64,000 nucleotides of DNA from UBA1926 sp002337215 (GCA_963973795.1 CAXBAF010000001.1:124001-188000); one strand, 5' to 3'. Shown: positions 42,373-51,720, counted from the stretch's first letter. The notes: generated by a model from the letters alone, not told the origin. Numbers and translations are program-made.

Positions 42373-44025
42373 ATGATCGCTCCACCGCACAACCGGAACC
42401 ACCGCATCGCCGTCGTGGGTGCAGGCCCGGGCGGGCTCGCGGCGGGCATCCTGCTCGCCGCGCGGGGCGTCGAGGTCACGATCTACGAGAAACAACCGAT
42501 CGTGGGGGGGCGGACTGGCCAGGTCCGCGTCGGGGACTACCGATTCGATTTGGGCCCGACCTTCTACCTCATGCCGTATGTCCTCCAGGAGATCTTCCAG
42601 ATCGCCGGCAAGGACCTCTACCAAGAACTCGAGATGACCCGTCTTGACCCGATGTACCGGCTGGTTGTCGGCCAGGAGGGCGGCGCGTCAGGCGGCACGG
42701 ACGTCACCCTCGACGCGACCCAGGACATCGAGGAAATGGGCCGTCGCGTCGCCGCGATTCACCCCCGCGATGGTGAGCGGTTCAGGGCGTTCATCGACCA
42801 CAACCGCAAGAAGCTCGACGCCGCGGAGCCCATTCTCCGCAGGCCCATCCGCTCTCTGCTCGACCTCGCTCGCCCAGACGCGATGAGGGCCGCGCCGCTC
42901 ATCCAGCCGCTCCGATCGGTGCACGACCTCAACAGCAAGTACTTCGAGCACCCCGCCGTCCGCCTCGCCGTCGGGTTCCAGAGCAAGTACCTGGGCATGT
43001 CTCCCAAAGACGCTCCGAGCCTGTTCACGATCCTGCCCTACATCGAGTACGAGTTCGGCGTCTGGCACCCCAAGGGCGGGTGCCACGCGATCATGACCAA
43101 GATGGCCGAGATCTTCACCGAACTCGGCGGGAAGATCGAGACCGGCGTCGAGGTCCACGGGGCCGAGATGACCGGCCGACGCGTCTCCGGGCTCCATGTT
43201 TCCCGCGAGTCCGGCAATCGCGAGACCGTTGCCTGCGACCACGCCGTCCTCAACGCCGATGCCTCGTGGGCGATCAAGAACATCTTCCCCGAGTCCGTCC
43301 GCGGCAAGATGACCGACGCCTCACTCGATGCGAAGAAGTACTCGTGCTCGACCTACATGCTCTACATGGGCATCGAGGGGCGGATCGATCTCCCGCACCA
43401 CACCATCCGCACGGCCCGTGCCTACGAGCAGAACCTCGACGACATCGGTCGAGCCGGCGGTGCCGGTGGCACACTCTCCGACGATCCCTCGTACTACCTC
43501 TGCAACGCGTCTGTGTCCGACCCGACGCTCGCGCCAGAGGGACACTCCTCGCTCTACATCCTCGTCCCCACGCCCAACACGAAGGCGCCGATCGACTGGC
43601 AGGCCGAGGCACCGAAGATGCGGGAGCGCATTCTCGATAAGATCCACGCCGATCTCGGTCTCGAGCTCCGGGGTCGCATCCGTGCTGAGAAGCAGATCAC
43701 ACCCGACGACTGGGCCGGGATGAACATCAACCACGGCGCGACCTTCAACCTCGCGCACTCCCTCGACCAGATGCTCCACAAACGCATCCCGCACCGCGCC
43801 CCGTTCTGCGACGGCGCGTGGTTCGTGGGCGGCGCGACCCACCCCGGGAGCGGGCTCCCCGTGATCTTCCTCTCCGCGCAGATCACCGCGAAGATGCTCC
43901 TCGAGGAGTTGGGCGTCACGCCGCCGCCCCCCGTCGTCGTCACGGCCTCGGCCCAACGAACCATCCAGGACGCCGGACGCCCGCGTTCTGCGCCGCAGGC
44001 CGAATTGCAGGGCACCGCCCCATGA
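42373..44025 (+). CDS. Second CrtI/CrtN-type carotenoid desaturase or oxidase
   Basis: 550 residues. Rossmann motif IAVVGAGPGGLAAGILLAAR, VGGRTGQVRVGDYRFDLGP, and C-terminal FVGGATHPGSGLPVIFLS. Middle features such as KYFEHPAVRLAVGFQSKYLG and WHPKGGCHAIMTKMAE place it in the phytoene desaturase family but in a different branch from the gene at 39075. Start at ATG 42373 (AGGAA upstream), 117 bp from the divergent ALDH start. The stop overlaps the synthase start (ATGA), so the two are translationally coupled. Confidence 0.93.
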   Translation: MIAPPHNRNHRIAVVGAGPGGLAAGILLAARGVEVTIYEKQPIVGGRTGQVRVGDYRFDLGPTFYLMPYVLQEIFQIAGKDLYQELEMTRLDPMYRLVVGQEGGASGGTDVTLDATQDIEEMGRRVAAIHPRDGERFRAFIDHNRKKLDAAEPILRRPIRSLLDLARPDAMRAAPLIQPLRSVHDLNSKYFEHPAVRLAVGFQSKYLGMSPKDAPSLFTILPYIEYEFGVWHPKGGCHAIMTKMAEIFTELGGKIETGVEVHGAEMTGRRVSGLHVSRESGNRETVACDHAVLNADASWAIKNIFPESVRGKMTDASLDAKKYSCSTYMLYMGIEGRIDLPHHTIRTARAYEQNLDDIGRAGGAGGTLSDDPSYYLCNASVSDPTLAPEGHSSLYILVPTPNTKAPIDWQAEAPKMRERILDKIHADLGLELRGRIRAEKQITPDDWAGMNINHGATFNLAHSLDQMLHKRIPHRAPFCDGAWFVGGATHPGSGLPVIFLSAQITAKMLLEELGVTPPPPVVVTASAQRTIQDAGRPRSAPQAELQGTAP

Positions 44026-45011
44026 CAAGGGCGTCCGTTCCATCTTCATCTCGCAGTTCCGGCGGTGTGCCATCCCGCCTGTCTCCCGCGCAGTCCGAAC
44101 GGCTCGCGAGTCTGCTCGCCGAGACAAGCCGGACGTTCGCGCTCTCCATCCCCCTGCTCGATGAACCGCTCCGGAGCGAAGTCACGATCGCGTACCTGCT
44201 CTTCCGCATCGCCGACACGATCGAGGACGAGGTCGACTGGTCGAGCGGCGACAAGGCTCGCGCTCTCAACGTCTTCACGTCCCTGCTCAATGACGGCGAT
44301 TTCCGTTCCGTCGCGCCCGACCTCATCGATTCGCTCGCGACCAGTGAGGTCGCTCACGCCGGCTACGCGAGGCTCTTGGCCGATACGGTCTTCGTGCTCG
44401 ACTGCTTCGCCGCGCTCGATGCCCACCAGCGGGAACTGATCGCCCGGCACCTGACCCGGACCACCGAGGGGATGGCGCTCCAACTCGAAACGGGCGTTCC
44501 GCCTGGTGACGTCGCCGGCGCGCGGGCGTACTGCTACGCGGTCGCCGGCATCGTCGGTGAACTCTGCACCGAGCTGTTCACCACCCGGAACCCCAGGCTC
44601 GCGGAAGCACACGCCGCGCTCATCGATCTCGCGCCGCGCTTCGGCGAAGGGCTCCAACTCGTGAACATCCTGCGCGACGAGCGGGACGACGCCGAGGCGG
44701 GCCGTCGGTACATACCGGAGGAGGACTGCCGCCGCGACCTCGCCGACCTCGCCGCCCGCGATCTCCACGCTGCCGCCGCATACGTGCGCACGCTGGAGTT
44801 CAATGGCGCGTCCCCGGGGACCGTCGCGTTCAACGCCCTCAACGTCGCGCTCGCCTTTGAAACCCTCGCGCTCGTCAACAGCGTGGGACCGGGCGCGAAG
44901 CTCTCCCGCGAGCGGGTCGCGGAGATGTTCGCCACCATGCGCGTCGCGGCCAACTCCGGCACGCCGATCGTTCCGCTGCTCGAGCGGTCCGCCGCGTGCC
45001 TCGGGTGCTGA
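44022..45011 (+). CDS. Squalene/phytoene synthase family enzyme
   Basis: 329 residues. Head-to-head prenyl synthase that condenses two C15 or two C20 diphosphates. Both Asp-rich motifs are present: DTIEDE (65-70) and DERDD (219-223), along with SRTFALSIPLLDEPLRSEV, YCYAVAGIVGELCTELF and LQLVNILRD. The Ala-Asp-Thr-Ile-Glu-Asp-Glu context is nearer to squalene/dehydrosqualene-type than to typical CrtB, but this is weak evidence. Coupled to the desaturase upstream; convergent with the phosphoesterase gene with 9 nt between stops. Confidence 0.92.
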   Translation: MTRASVPSSSRSSGGVPSRLSPAQSERLASLLAETSRTFALSIPLLDEPLRSEVTIAYLLFRIADTIEDEVDWSSGDKARALNVFTSLLNDGDFRSVAPDLIDSLATSEVAHAGYARLLADTVFVLDCFAALDAHQRELIARHLTRTTEGMALQLETGVPPGDVAGARAYCYAVAGIVGELCTELFTTRNPRLAEAHAALIDLAPRFGEGLQLVNILRDERDDAEAGRRYIPEEDCRRDLADLAARDLHAAAAYVRTLEFNGASPGTVAFNALNVALAFETLALVNSVGPGAKLSRERVAEMFATMRVAANSGTPIVPLLERSAACLGC

Positions 45012-45020
45012 TCGAGCCAC

Positions 45021-45755
45021 TCATCCTCGCCCGCGGATCTCAACCACCCGGCCCTCGCCGACGACGAAAACCCGGTCCGCCGGGCCGGGTCGCACCATCG
45101 CGCACCCTGTGAACCGACCGAACGCCGGCAGCACGCCCAGATTCTCTGAGAACCAGTAGCAGGCCGACCGCATCCCGGTCCGGCCCCGCCCGCGCTCGTG
45201 CCGAAGGCGGACACCGGGGTGCAGGTGCCCGCACAGCGCAGGAAGATCACCTCCCGAGACAGGCTCGTGGTGCATCGCGAGCCCGCCGCCATCTTTGTCT
45301 GCGTTGCCCCCAAGTACCCAGCCGGGCTCGACGACCTCGATCCCGAGCGACGCCGGTGGGTCGGCCGCCCACCGGTCGTGGTTCCCCCGCACGAGCACGA
45401 CATCTAAAGCCCCGTGACGTGCGCGCCATGCCGCGAACGCGTCGAGCGTCGTCGCCTGCCACGCAGCGCGGTCGTGCGCCAGGTCGCCCAGGATCACGAG
45501 CCGGTCGGGCGCGTGCCGATCCACCAACGCATCGATGCGCGCCAGATCGCCCGAGGTGACGTCCTCCGGGACAGGTGCGCCCCGCTCACGGAAACTCGCC
45601 GGCTTGCCAAGGTGCACATCCGCGAGCAGCAGTGCGCGCTCCGCGGCCCAGTAGACCGCCCGGTCCCCGGTCAGCGTGAGCGATGCCCCGCCGAACGTGA
45701 ATTCGCAGCACCCGTCACCCGCGTCTGGTTTGATGTCGTGCGCCGTTGTCGCCAT
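45021..45755 (-). CDS. pdeM: Ligase-associated DNA repair metallophosphoesterase
   Basis: 244 residues. Calcineurin-like phosphoesterase of the PdeM/COG1407 type: ADVHLGK, GDLAHDR, RGNHDR and CGHLHPG supply the two-metal site. Its place at the end of the ligase, helicase and exonuclease cassette fixes the assignment. It lies 20 nt after the helicase stop. A TACATT box (minus strand, 45769-45764) 8 nt before the ATG could give it an extra leaderless promoter. The frame upstream of the ATG is not protein-like. Confidence 0.9.
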   Translation of the reverse strand: MATTAHDIKPDAGDGCCEFTFGGASLTLTGDRAVYWAAERALLLADVHLGKPASFRERGAPVPEDVTSGDLARIDALVDRHAPDRLVILGDLAHDRAAWQATTLDAFAAWRARHGALDVVLVRGNHDRWAADPPASLGIEVVEPGWVLGGNADKDGGGLAMHHEPVSGGDLPALCGHLHPGVRLRHERGRGRTGMRSACYWFSENLGVLPAFGRFTGCAMVRPGPADRVFVVGEGRVVEIRGRG

Positions 45756-45775
45756 GCGTTCAGAATGTAGACCGA

Positions 45776-48298
45776 TCACCCGATCCTGTCCGTCTTCCGG
45801 TCGGCCTGCCGCTCGAACTCGACCGACATCCGCCGGATCCGGTCCTCCCACGACTCGCTGCTCACCGTCGTCGCCCGCATGCTCTCGGCGAAGAGCCCGA
45901 ACCCCAGCGGCGTGACCGACTCGGGGCGCTCGATCACCAGGCGGCGGTGCGCGCACGCGTCGAGCACATCGCGCAGCCGCTGCACCTCGAGCTGGCCCTC
46001 CATCACCTCCCGGCGAGCCTGATCGAGCAGCAGATTCCCGGGGTCGAACTCGTTGAAGACGTCGAAGAACATGTCGCTGGAGGCCTGCGTCTGGCGCGAG
46101 CTGACCCGCTCGCCGGGGTACCCCGAACTCGTGAGCCCGGCGATCCGCGCGACCTCCCGGAACTGCCGCCGCGCGAGCTCGCTCTCGTTCACGGAATCGA
46201 CCAGATCGTCAACAAGATTGTCGGGCGACAGAATCACACGCCATTCCGTGTCGGTCAGCCCGATCGGATCATCGGTGACGAGCTCGATCCCATAGTCATT
46301 GCCTACTGCCGTGATCGAAGCGGGGGATCGGCGCGACAGCCGAAGGCTGAGCACGGCTCCCAGCCCTTCTTGCGCCAGCCGCCCGCCGAACGGGTAGACG
46401 AACATGTGGAATCCGTCCCGCAGGTTGATCGTCTCGATGAGCAACTCGTCGGCTGCCGGGACCCGCGACAAACTCGCCTGCAGCTCGATCAGCGGGCGGA
46501 CGGCCTCCATCTCCAAGCCACCAAACTCGCCCCGCCCGGCGTGCGCGAGCCGCTCGCGTACCGCGTCGGCCAGCTGCGTGCTCAACGGCATCTTGCCCCC
46601 GCCCCAGCGGGCGATCGTGCCCTTCGTGGACTTCGCCGGGCGAACGGTCGCGGTCATCTGCCGCAGCCGAACGAGCTGCAGCGGCCTGCCCGCGAAGACG
46701 AATTTATCGCCGGGGTTGAGCCTGCTGACGAACGATTCCTCGATGGACCCGAGCGTGCGCCCGTTGGCGTACTTCACCGCGACCGCCTGATCGCTCACGA
46801 TCGTCCCGATCGCCATCCGGTGCCGCGTCGCGATCTTCTTGCTTGCGACGGTCCAACCGGACTGGTCAGTCTCATCTGGGCTGATCCGCGCGAACTCGGG
46901 GTACGCGCCGAGCGTCTCGCCGCCCCGGTGCACGAACGCCATCGCCCACGACCATTCCTGATCGGTCAGATCGCGGTAGGAATAGCACGAGGTGACCTCG
47001 TCGCGGAGCGAACGCTCGTCGAAGCCCCCGCCCATCGCGGCGGTGACCAGGTGCTGGGTCAGCACATCGAGGGGTTTGGGGACCGGCCTCCGTTGCTCGA
47101 TCTGCTTGGTCTCGATCGCCTCGCGCGCGCTCGCGAACTCGACGAGCTCGAGCGCGTTTGTCGGCACGCACACCACCCGGCTCACCGCGCCGGGCTGGTG
47201 GCCCGATCGCCCCGCCCGCTGGACGAGCCGGGCGACGCCCTTGGGGCTGCCCACCTGGATGACCTGATCGACGGGGGAGAAGTCCACGCCCAGGTCGAGG
47301 CTCGACGTGCAGACGACACACTTCAGGATCGAGTCGTGCGCGCGCAGATGATCCTCGACCTGCTCGCGGATCTTCCGGTCGAGCGAGCCGTGGTGGAGGG
47401 CGACGCGTCCCAGCATCTCGGGGTGTCTGCGCATCATCTCGCGGAACCAGATCTCTGCCTGCGCGCGGGTGTTCGTGAACAGCAGCGAGGTCCCGGCCTC
47501 CCGGATCCGCGCGACGACCTGGCCCATCAGGCTTGTGCCGATGTGCCCCGCCCAGGGGAACTTCTCGATGGTCGGCGGGATGACGCAATCCACCTCGATC
47601 GCTTTGGGCGCGATGCCCCGGACGAGGGTGGGCTCGGCTGAACGCACACCGACGAGCGCGCGGGCGGCTTCCTCGGTGTTGCCCAGCGTGGCGCTCAATC
47701 CCCAGGAGCGCAGGCCCGGGTTGAGCGCGCGCAGCCGGCTGAGGCCGAGCTCGGTCTGCACGCCCCGCTTGGAGCCCAGCAGTTCGTGCCACTCATCGAC
47801 GACGACGCCGCGGAGACCTTTGAAGAGGGTCGGGCCGTCGGCGTACGAGAGCAGGATCGTCAGGCTCTCGGGGGTGGTGATAAGCAAGGTGGGCATCTTC
47901 TTTCGCTGCCGGGCCTTGGCGGCCGACCCGGTGTCACCCGTGCGTTTCTCGGCGGTCCACGGGATGCCCATCTCGTGGATCGGGAGTTTCAGCGATTCGA
48001 GCGTGTCGTTGGCGAGCGCGCGCATCGGGGTGATCCAGAGCAGGCGGAGCGGGGGTGGCTCAGGACTTTCCGAGTCCATAAGCCGAGCGCCCTCCGCGGA
48101 CTGCAACCAATCGATGAGCGGGCCCATCATCGCGGCGAGGGTTTTGCCGTTGCCGGTGGGGGCGTGGATGAGCCCCGAGCGGCCCTCGTTGTGCGCGCGC
48201 CACGCGTCGCGTTGGAAGGGGAAGGGATCCCAGCCGTGCGAGGCGAACCAGCCGTCCACGAGCGGGTGCGTGCCCTGCTGCTGACCGGATGGCGTCAC
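45776..48298 (-). CDS. Ligase-associated Lhr-like DEXH helicase
   Basis: 840 residues. Superfamily 2 helicase of the Lhr-core, ligase-associated type: Walker A APTGNGKT (46-53), DEWH (168-171), SATLGN, and motif VI GVARLVQRAGRSGHQPG. A winged-helix and Lhr-core domain follow (SIEESFVSRLNPGDKFVFAG, RWGGGKMPLSTQLADAVRER). The true start is the GTG at 48298, which overlaps the ligase stop as GTGA; the open frame upstream is a shadow of the ligase gene. It acts in DNA repair with the other three products. Confidence 0.95.
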   Translation of the reverse strand: MTPSGQQQGTHPLVDGWFASHGWDPFPFQRDAWRAHNEGRSGLIHAPTGNGKTLAAMMGPLIDWLQSAEGARLMDSESPEPPPLRLLWITPMRALANDTLESLKLPIHEMGIPWTAEKRTGDTGSAAKARQRKKMPTLLITTPESLTILLSYADGPTLFKGLRGVVVDEWHELLGSKRGVQTELGLSRLRALNPGLRSWGLSATLGNTEEAARALVGVRSAEPTLVRGIAPKAIEVDCVIPPTIEKFPWAGHIGTSLMGQVVARIREAGTSLLFTNTRAQAEIWFREMMRRHPEMLGRVALHHGSLDRKIREQVEDHLRAHDSILKCVVCTSSLDLGVDFSPVDQVIQVGSPKGVARLVQRAGRSGHQPGAVSRVVCVPTNALELVEFASAREAIETKQIEQRRPVPKPLDVLTQHLVTAAMGGGFDERSLRDEVTSCYSYRDLTDQEWSWAMAFVHRGGETLGAYPEFARISPDETDQSGWTVASKKIATRHRMAIGTIVSDQAVAVKYANGRTLGSIEESFVSRLNPGDKFVFAGRPLQLVRLRQMTATVRPAKSTKGTIARWGGGKMPLSTQLADAVRERLAHAGRGEFGGLEMEAVRPLIELQASLSRVPAADELLIETINLRDGFHMFVYPFGGRLAQEGLGAVLSLRLSRRSPASITAVGNDYGIELVTDDPIGLTDTEWRVILSPDNLVDDLVDSVNESELARRQFREVARIAGLTSSGYPGERVSSRQTQASSDMFFDVFNEFDPGNLLLDQARREVMEGQLEVQRLRDVLDACAHRRLVIERPESVTPLGFGLFAESMRATTVSSESWEDRIRRMSVEFERQADRKTDRIG

Positions 48299-50067
48299 GA
48301 CTCGAGTCCGTGCGCGTCGGGGTCCAGGTCGATCGCCGTGGTTGGTTCCTCGGCGATCATCGCGCGGAGCGTCGCGAGCGTGTCGATCTCCGATACCGGT
48401 TTGTCGGTGCGCCAGCGGTTGATGCGTGGGAAGCGGACGGCGACCCCTGCTTTGTGGCGGGTCGAGTCCTGCACGCCCTCGAAGGCGAGTTCGAAAACCT
48501 GCTCGGGTTTGACGGCGCGGAAGGGGCCGTTCTTGCTGGTCGTGTTCACGCGAATCCAGCGGTCGAGTTGTTCGATCTCGTCCTGGGCGAGCCCCGAATA
48601 GGCCTTGGCGAAGGTGACGAGCCGGCCCCGGCTCTCGGTGTCTGACGGGTCGAAGGGGGACTCGTCCGTGCGCACGGCGAAGGTGTAGTCGGTGTAGAGG
48701 CTCGCGCGTCGCCCCGAGCCCGGCTGCGCGGCGACCATCACGCAGTCGACCGTGAGCGGGTCGATCTTCCACTTGAACCAGCCTGTGTCCGATCGCTTCC
48801 GTCCCACGAGGTAGGGCGCCGCGGTGTGCTTGAGCATCAGCCCCTCGACGCCCCGGTCCCGGCTCGCGGTTCGAAGCTCGGCGAGGGCTTCCCACGAATC
48901 GGTTTCGACCAGCGGCGAGAGGCGCAGGGTGCGGTCGTGGTCGGCGCGAGCTGGCCGCCATTCCTGGAGGAGTTCGGTGAGCAGCGCACGCCGCTCTGTT
49001 TGCGGTCGGTCGCGGAGATCGGCCCCGTCGAGTTCGAGCAGGTCGAAGGCGAGCAGGATCACCCGGCTGGTCTCGAAGAGGGCCATCTGCGGCGATGGTG
49101 CGGCGTTGCGGTTCAGACGGGTCTGGAGTTCGGCGAAGGGCCTGGGGGCGTCGGCGTCGTCGGACCAGATGAGGACCTCGCCGTCGATGACCGCGTCGCG
49201 GGGGAGCGTCGCCGCGGCGGACACGATCTCGGGAAACTGCTTTGTGATCAGTTCCTCGCCCCGGCTCCACAGCGCGGTGTCGCCGCCGCGTCGGACGAGT
49301 TGGGCGCGGATGCCGTCGTACTTCCACTCGGCGTGCCAGGCGTCGATGTCGCCCAGGTCTCCGGGAGCTCTCTCGAGCGGGGTCGCGAGGTAAAAGGGAA
49401 GTGGCGCGAGCGCACGCTCGGCGGAGACTTCTCCGGAGAGCACCGCTCGGTACGCCTCGGGTGTGGGGTCGGTGGTCGCGACGAGCCGCTGGGCCATGAC
49501 CTTGTCGTCCACGCCCGCGACGGCGGCGAGCGCCCGGCTGACGAGCTTCTTCTGGACGCCCACGCGGAAGCCGCCGCGGATGAGTTTGAGATAGACGAAC
49601 CGCTCGTCCGCATCCATGCGCTGCCACGCGTCGCGGATGATGGTCTGCTTCTTCCTGTCGCTGGTGGTGGTGGCGAGAGGGATGACACGCTGTTCGATGG
49701 TCTCGTGGAGGGGTTCGCCGGGTGCAGAGTCTGATTCGGGAGCGGGGTCGTGTTTCGGGTCGGGCAGCAGCAGGGCGATGGTTTCGGAGAGGTCGCCGAC
49801 GGATTCGTAGCAGGCGTCGAAGAGCCACTTGGGCGTGCCGGTCATCTCCCGGGCGAGGGCTTTCAGGGCGGCGGTGCTGGTGGCGCGCTTGGGCCGGTTG
49901 CCGGTGAGGAGGGCGAGGGCCCAGGCCTTGTCGCGGTCGTCGAGCGGAGCGTGGGAGGTGTCGTCAGGTTCGGCGCGGAAAAAGGTCCGGAGCAGTTCGA
50001 CTTTCTCGGTGGTCGAGCCGGTCGCGTCGAGGTCGAGGTAAAGGCGGGTGAAGCGGTGGAGGCTCAT
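48295..50067 (-). CDS. ATP-dependent DNA ligase (helicase/exonuclease-associated)
   Basis: 590 residues. Covalent nucleotidyltransferase with the adenylated Lys249 in EWKYDGIRAQL, then IDGEVLIW, DLLELDGADLRD, GVEGLMLKH and the C-terminal TGWFKWKID of motif V. The N-terminal DNA-binding domain (about 1-200) is typical of the ATP ligases found beside Lhr-like helicases. It is a repair enzyme, distinct from replicative NAD-dependent LigA. The start overlaps the exonuclease stop by 4 nt, and its stop overlaps the helicase start. Confidence 0.95.
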   Translation of the reverse strand: MSLHRFTRLYLDLDATGSTTEKVELLRTFFRAEPDDTSHAPLDDRDKAWALALLTGNRPKRATSTAALKALAREMTGTPKWLFDACYESVGDLSETIALLLPDPKHDPAPESDSAPGEPLHETIEQRVIPLATTTSDRKKQTIIRDAWQRMDADERFVYLKLIRGGFRVGVQKKLVSRALAAVAGVDDKVMAQRLVATTDPTPEAYRAVLSGEVSAERALAPLPFYLATPLERAPGDLGDIDAWHAEWKYDGIRAQLVRRGGDTALWSRGEELITKQFPEIVSAAATLPRDAVIDGEVLIWSDDADAPRPFAELQTRLNRNAAPSPQMALFETSRVILLAFDLLELDGADLRDRPQTERRALLTELLQEWRPARADHDRTLRLSPLVETDSWEALAELRTASRDRGVEGLMLKHTAAPYLVGRKRSDTGWFKWKIDPLTVDCVMVAAQPGSGRRASLYTDYTFAVRTDESPFDPSDTESRGRLVTFAKAYSGLAQDEIEQLDRWIRVNTTSKNGPFRAVKPEQVFELAFEGVQDSTRHKAGVAVRFPRINRWRTDKPVSEIDTLATLRAMIAEEPTTAIDLDPDAHGLES

Positions 50068-51275
50068 GGGGTGGCCTCCGGGGGGCCTGACTCCGGATGG
50101 GGAGGCACCCCCTCCGACCCCGCTGGCGCGGGGCCACCTCCCCCGTCGGCGACGGGGGAGGAGATTTGGGTGTCGTCTGTCGTTTCGACCACTTCATTTG
50201 AATCGGCGGCTTCGGCGTCGCCCTCCCCGGTGTATCGCGTCGGAACGACGAAGGAATCGAGGCCTTCGTGCTCGGCGAGGTATCGCGCCATGACCGAGGC
50301 GGACCCGTGCGTCAGGCCGACTCGGGTGGCGCCGGTCTCCTTGATCGCGTCGATGAGACCGGGCCAGTCGGCGTGGTCGCTGAGGACAAACCCGTGGTCG
50401 GTGGACTGCCAGCGGCGACGGCCGCGGACGCGCATCCACCCGCTGACCATCGCGATGCGGAGGCCCTCGGGCCCGGCGAAACGTCGGATCCACGGGCCCG
50501 ACGAGGCGGAGGGTGGGGCGACGATGACGCCGCCGTTCTTGAGATCCTTGGCGGTGTTCTCATCGGCGTGGACGGCGGTGGGGAGGTTGACGCCGTGGGA
50601 TTCATAGACGGCGGAGAGCTTGGGGATCGCGCCGTGGACGCCGATGGGCCCGATGGAAGGATCGAGCAGGCGGAGGACGCGCTGGGCCTTGCCCAGCGAG
50701 TAGGCGAGCAGGACAGTCGTTCGGCCCGCGGCGGCGTTGGCGCGCCACCAGTCGTTGATGTCGCGGGCGATCTGCGAACGGTCCGGCCAGCGGTAGATGG
50801 GCAGGGCGAAGGTCGTCTCGCTGAGAAAGGTGTCGCACGCGACGGGCTCGAAGGGCTCGGCCGTGGGATCTTGCTGTCGATGAGGATCGACCTTGTAATC
50901 GCCCGAGACGCACCATGTTCCCAGGTTGGCTGCGCCCGTCTTGGTGTGCTCGACGCGGACCTGAGCGGATCCCAGGATGTGCCCCGCGGGGTGGAGTGTG
51001 ACGCGGGTCTCGCGCTCGGTGACGGCTTTGCCGAAATGGAGCGGGGTGGCGTGGATGGTGGGGCCGATGCGGACTTTGAGCAGGTCACAGGTCGCGGGGC
51101 TCGCGAGGTAGTGGTCGCATCCGGGGCAGGCGTGATCGGCGTGGGCGTGGGTGACGACGGCGCGCTCGACGGGGCGCCACGGGTCTATGTGGAAGTTGCC
51201 GGCGGCGCACCAGAGGCCACGGTCGGTGGGCACGATCAGGTCGCGTCTGGTGTTGGGTGCGTCGGCGGTCGGCAC
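50064..51275 (-). CDS. Ligase-associated MBL-fold exonuclease with palindrome-derived tail
   Basis: 403 residues. Metallo-beta-lactamase/beta-CASP fold nuclease of the mRNA 3'-end-processing type: HAHADH (His43, His45, Asp47, His48), HPAGHILGSAQV, SGDYKVD and LSDHADW are all present. It is predicted to trim DNA ends for the partner ligase. The start is a GTG at 51275 without a clear Shine-Dalgarno. The last about 50 residues (from about GEGDAEAADS) are low-complexity Gly/Pro/Glu and are encoded partly by inverted repeats at 50118-50161, so they look like a recent extension. Confidence 0.9.
   Translation of the reverse strand: MPTADAPNTRRDLIVPTDRGLWCAAGNFHIDPWRPVERAVVTHAHADHACPGCDHYLASPATCDLLKVRIGPTIHATPLHFGKAVTERETRVTLHPAGHILGSAQVRVEHTKTGAANLGTWCVSGDYKVDPHRQQDPTAEPFEPVACDTFLSETTFALPIYRWPDRSQIARDINDWWRANAAAGRTTVLLAYSLGKAQRVLRLLDPSIGPIGVHGAIPKLSAVYESHGVNLPTAVHADENTAKDLKNGGVIVAPPSASSGPWIRRFAGPEGLRIAMVSGWMRVRGRRRWQSTDHGFVLSDHADWPGLIDAIKETGATRVGLTHGSASVMARYLAEHEGLDSFVVPTRYTGEGDAEAADSNEVVETTDDTQISSPVADGGGGPAPAGSEGVPPHPESGPPEATP
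50118..50161. repeat. REP-like GC palindromes inside the exonuclease 3' end
   Basis: Two adjacent palindromes: CCCCGC-TGGC-GCGGGG (50118-50133) and an 11-bp perfect stem CCTCCCCCGTC/GACGGGGGAGG with a 3-nt loop (50137-50161). The pattern resembles mobile REP elements seen between genes elsewhere. Here it is read through in frame. Confidence 0.6.
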
Positions 51276-51320
51276 GGGGGATTGTTCGCGTGATCGGCGG
51301 GTGGGGATGGGGCGCCCGGA

Positions 51321-51668
51321 TTATCCGGCGTGTGAGTCGTCATCCGGGCTGCTCGCCGGGGTGTCCGTTCTGCCGGCGGGCTTGCCCACGGTTGAGCCGG
51401 TGACGGTGCGGGTCGCGGGATCGATGAAGACACAGACGTTGGAATCGTTGGGGATCGTGAACTCAAGGATCTCTCGCGGGAGCGCGGGGTCGGCGTCAGG
51501 GTCGGGGTGGCGGGACACGGGGACGCCGAACTCGGCGAGCAGTTCGGCCTCGTCCATCCCGTCGAGTTTCCCGGCCGCGGCGAGGCGGTGGAGCGACTTC
51601 GTGCGCACGAACAGAGAGAAGACGAGGAAGAGGACGAAGGCGAGCGAGACAATGACGCAGACGAGCAT
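51321..51668 (-). CDS. Small single-span membrane protein ahead of the ligase cassette
   Basis: 115 residues. An N-terminal membrane span (LVCVIVSLAFVLFLVFSLFV) is followed by a soluble domain: MDEAELLAEFGVPVSRHP, ILEFTIPNDSNVCVFIDPAT, then a polar tail. I do not recognise a family. It lies 45 nt before the exonuclease, after the terminator of the VCBS gene, so it may be the first gene of the repair operon. Start at ATG 51668 directly before the span. Confidence 0.6.
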   Translation of the reverse strand: MLVCVIVSLAFVLFLVFSLFVRTKSLHRLAAAGKLDGMDEAELLAEFGVPVSRHPDPDADPALPREILEFTIPNDSNVCVFIDPATRTVTGSTVGKPAGRTDTPASSPDDDSHAG

Positions 51669-51695
51669 GGTGATGAGGTTAGGGCGGGGCGCACG

Positions 51696-51720
51696 GAAAA
51701 CCCCGCCGGTTGGCGGGGCT
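51696..51720 (-). terminator. Terminator of the VCBS/dockerin gene
   Basis: Stem CCCCGCC/GGCGGGG (51701-51718) followed on the minus strand by TTTT (51700-51697). It lies about 30 nt after the stop of the gene that ends at 51748. Confidence 0.75.

Noticed and set aside
45746..47641. Long open frame antisense to the Lhr-like helicase
   Set aside because: Shadow of the helicase; no start signal or motif.
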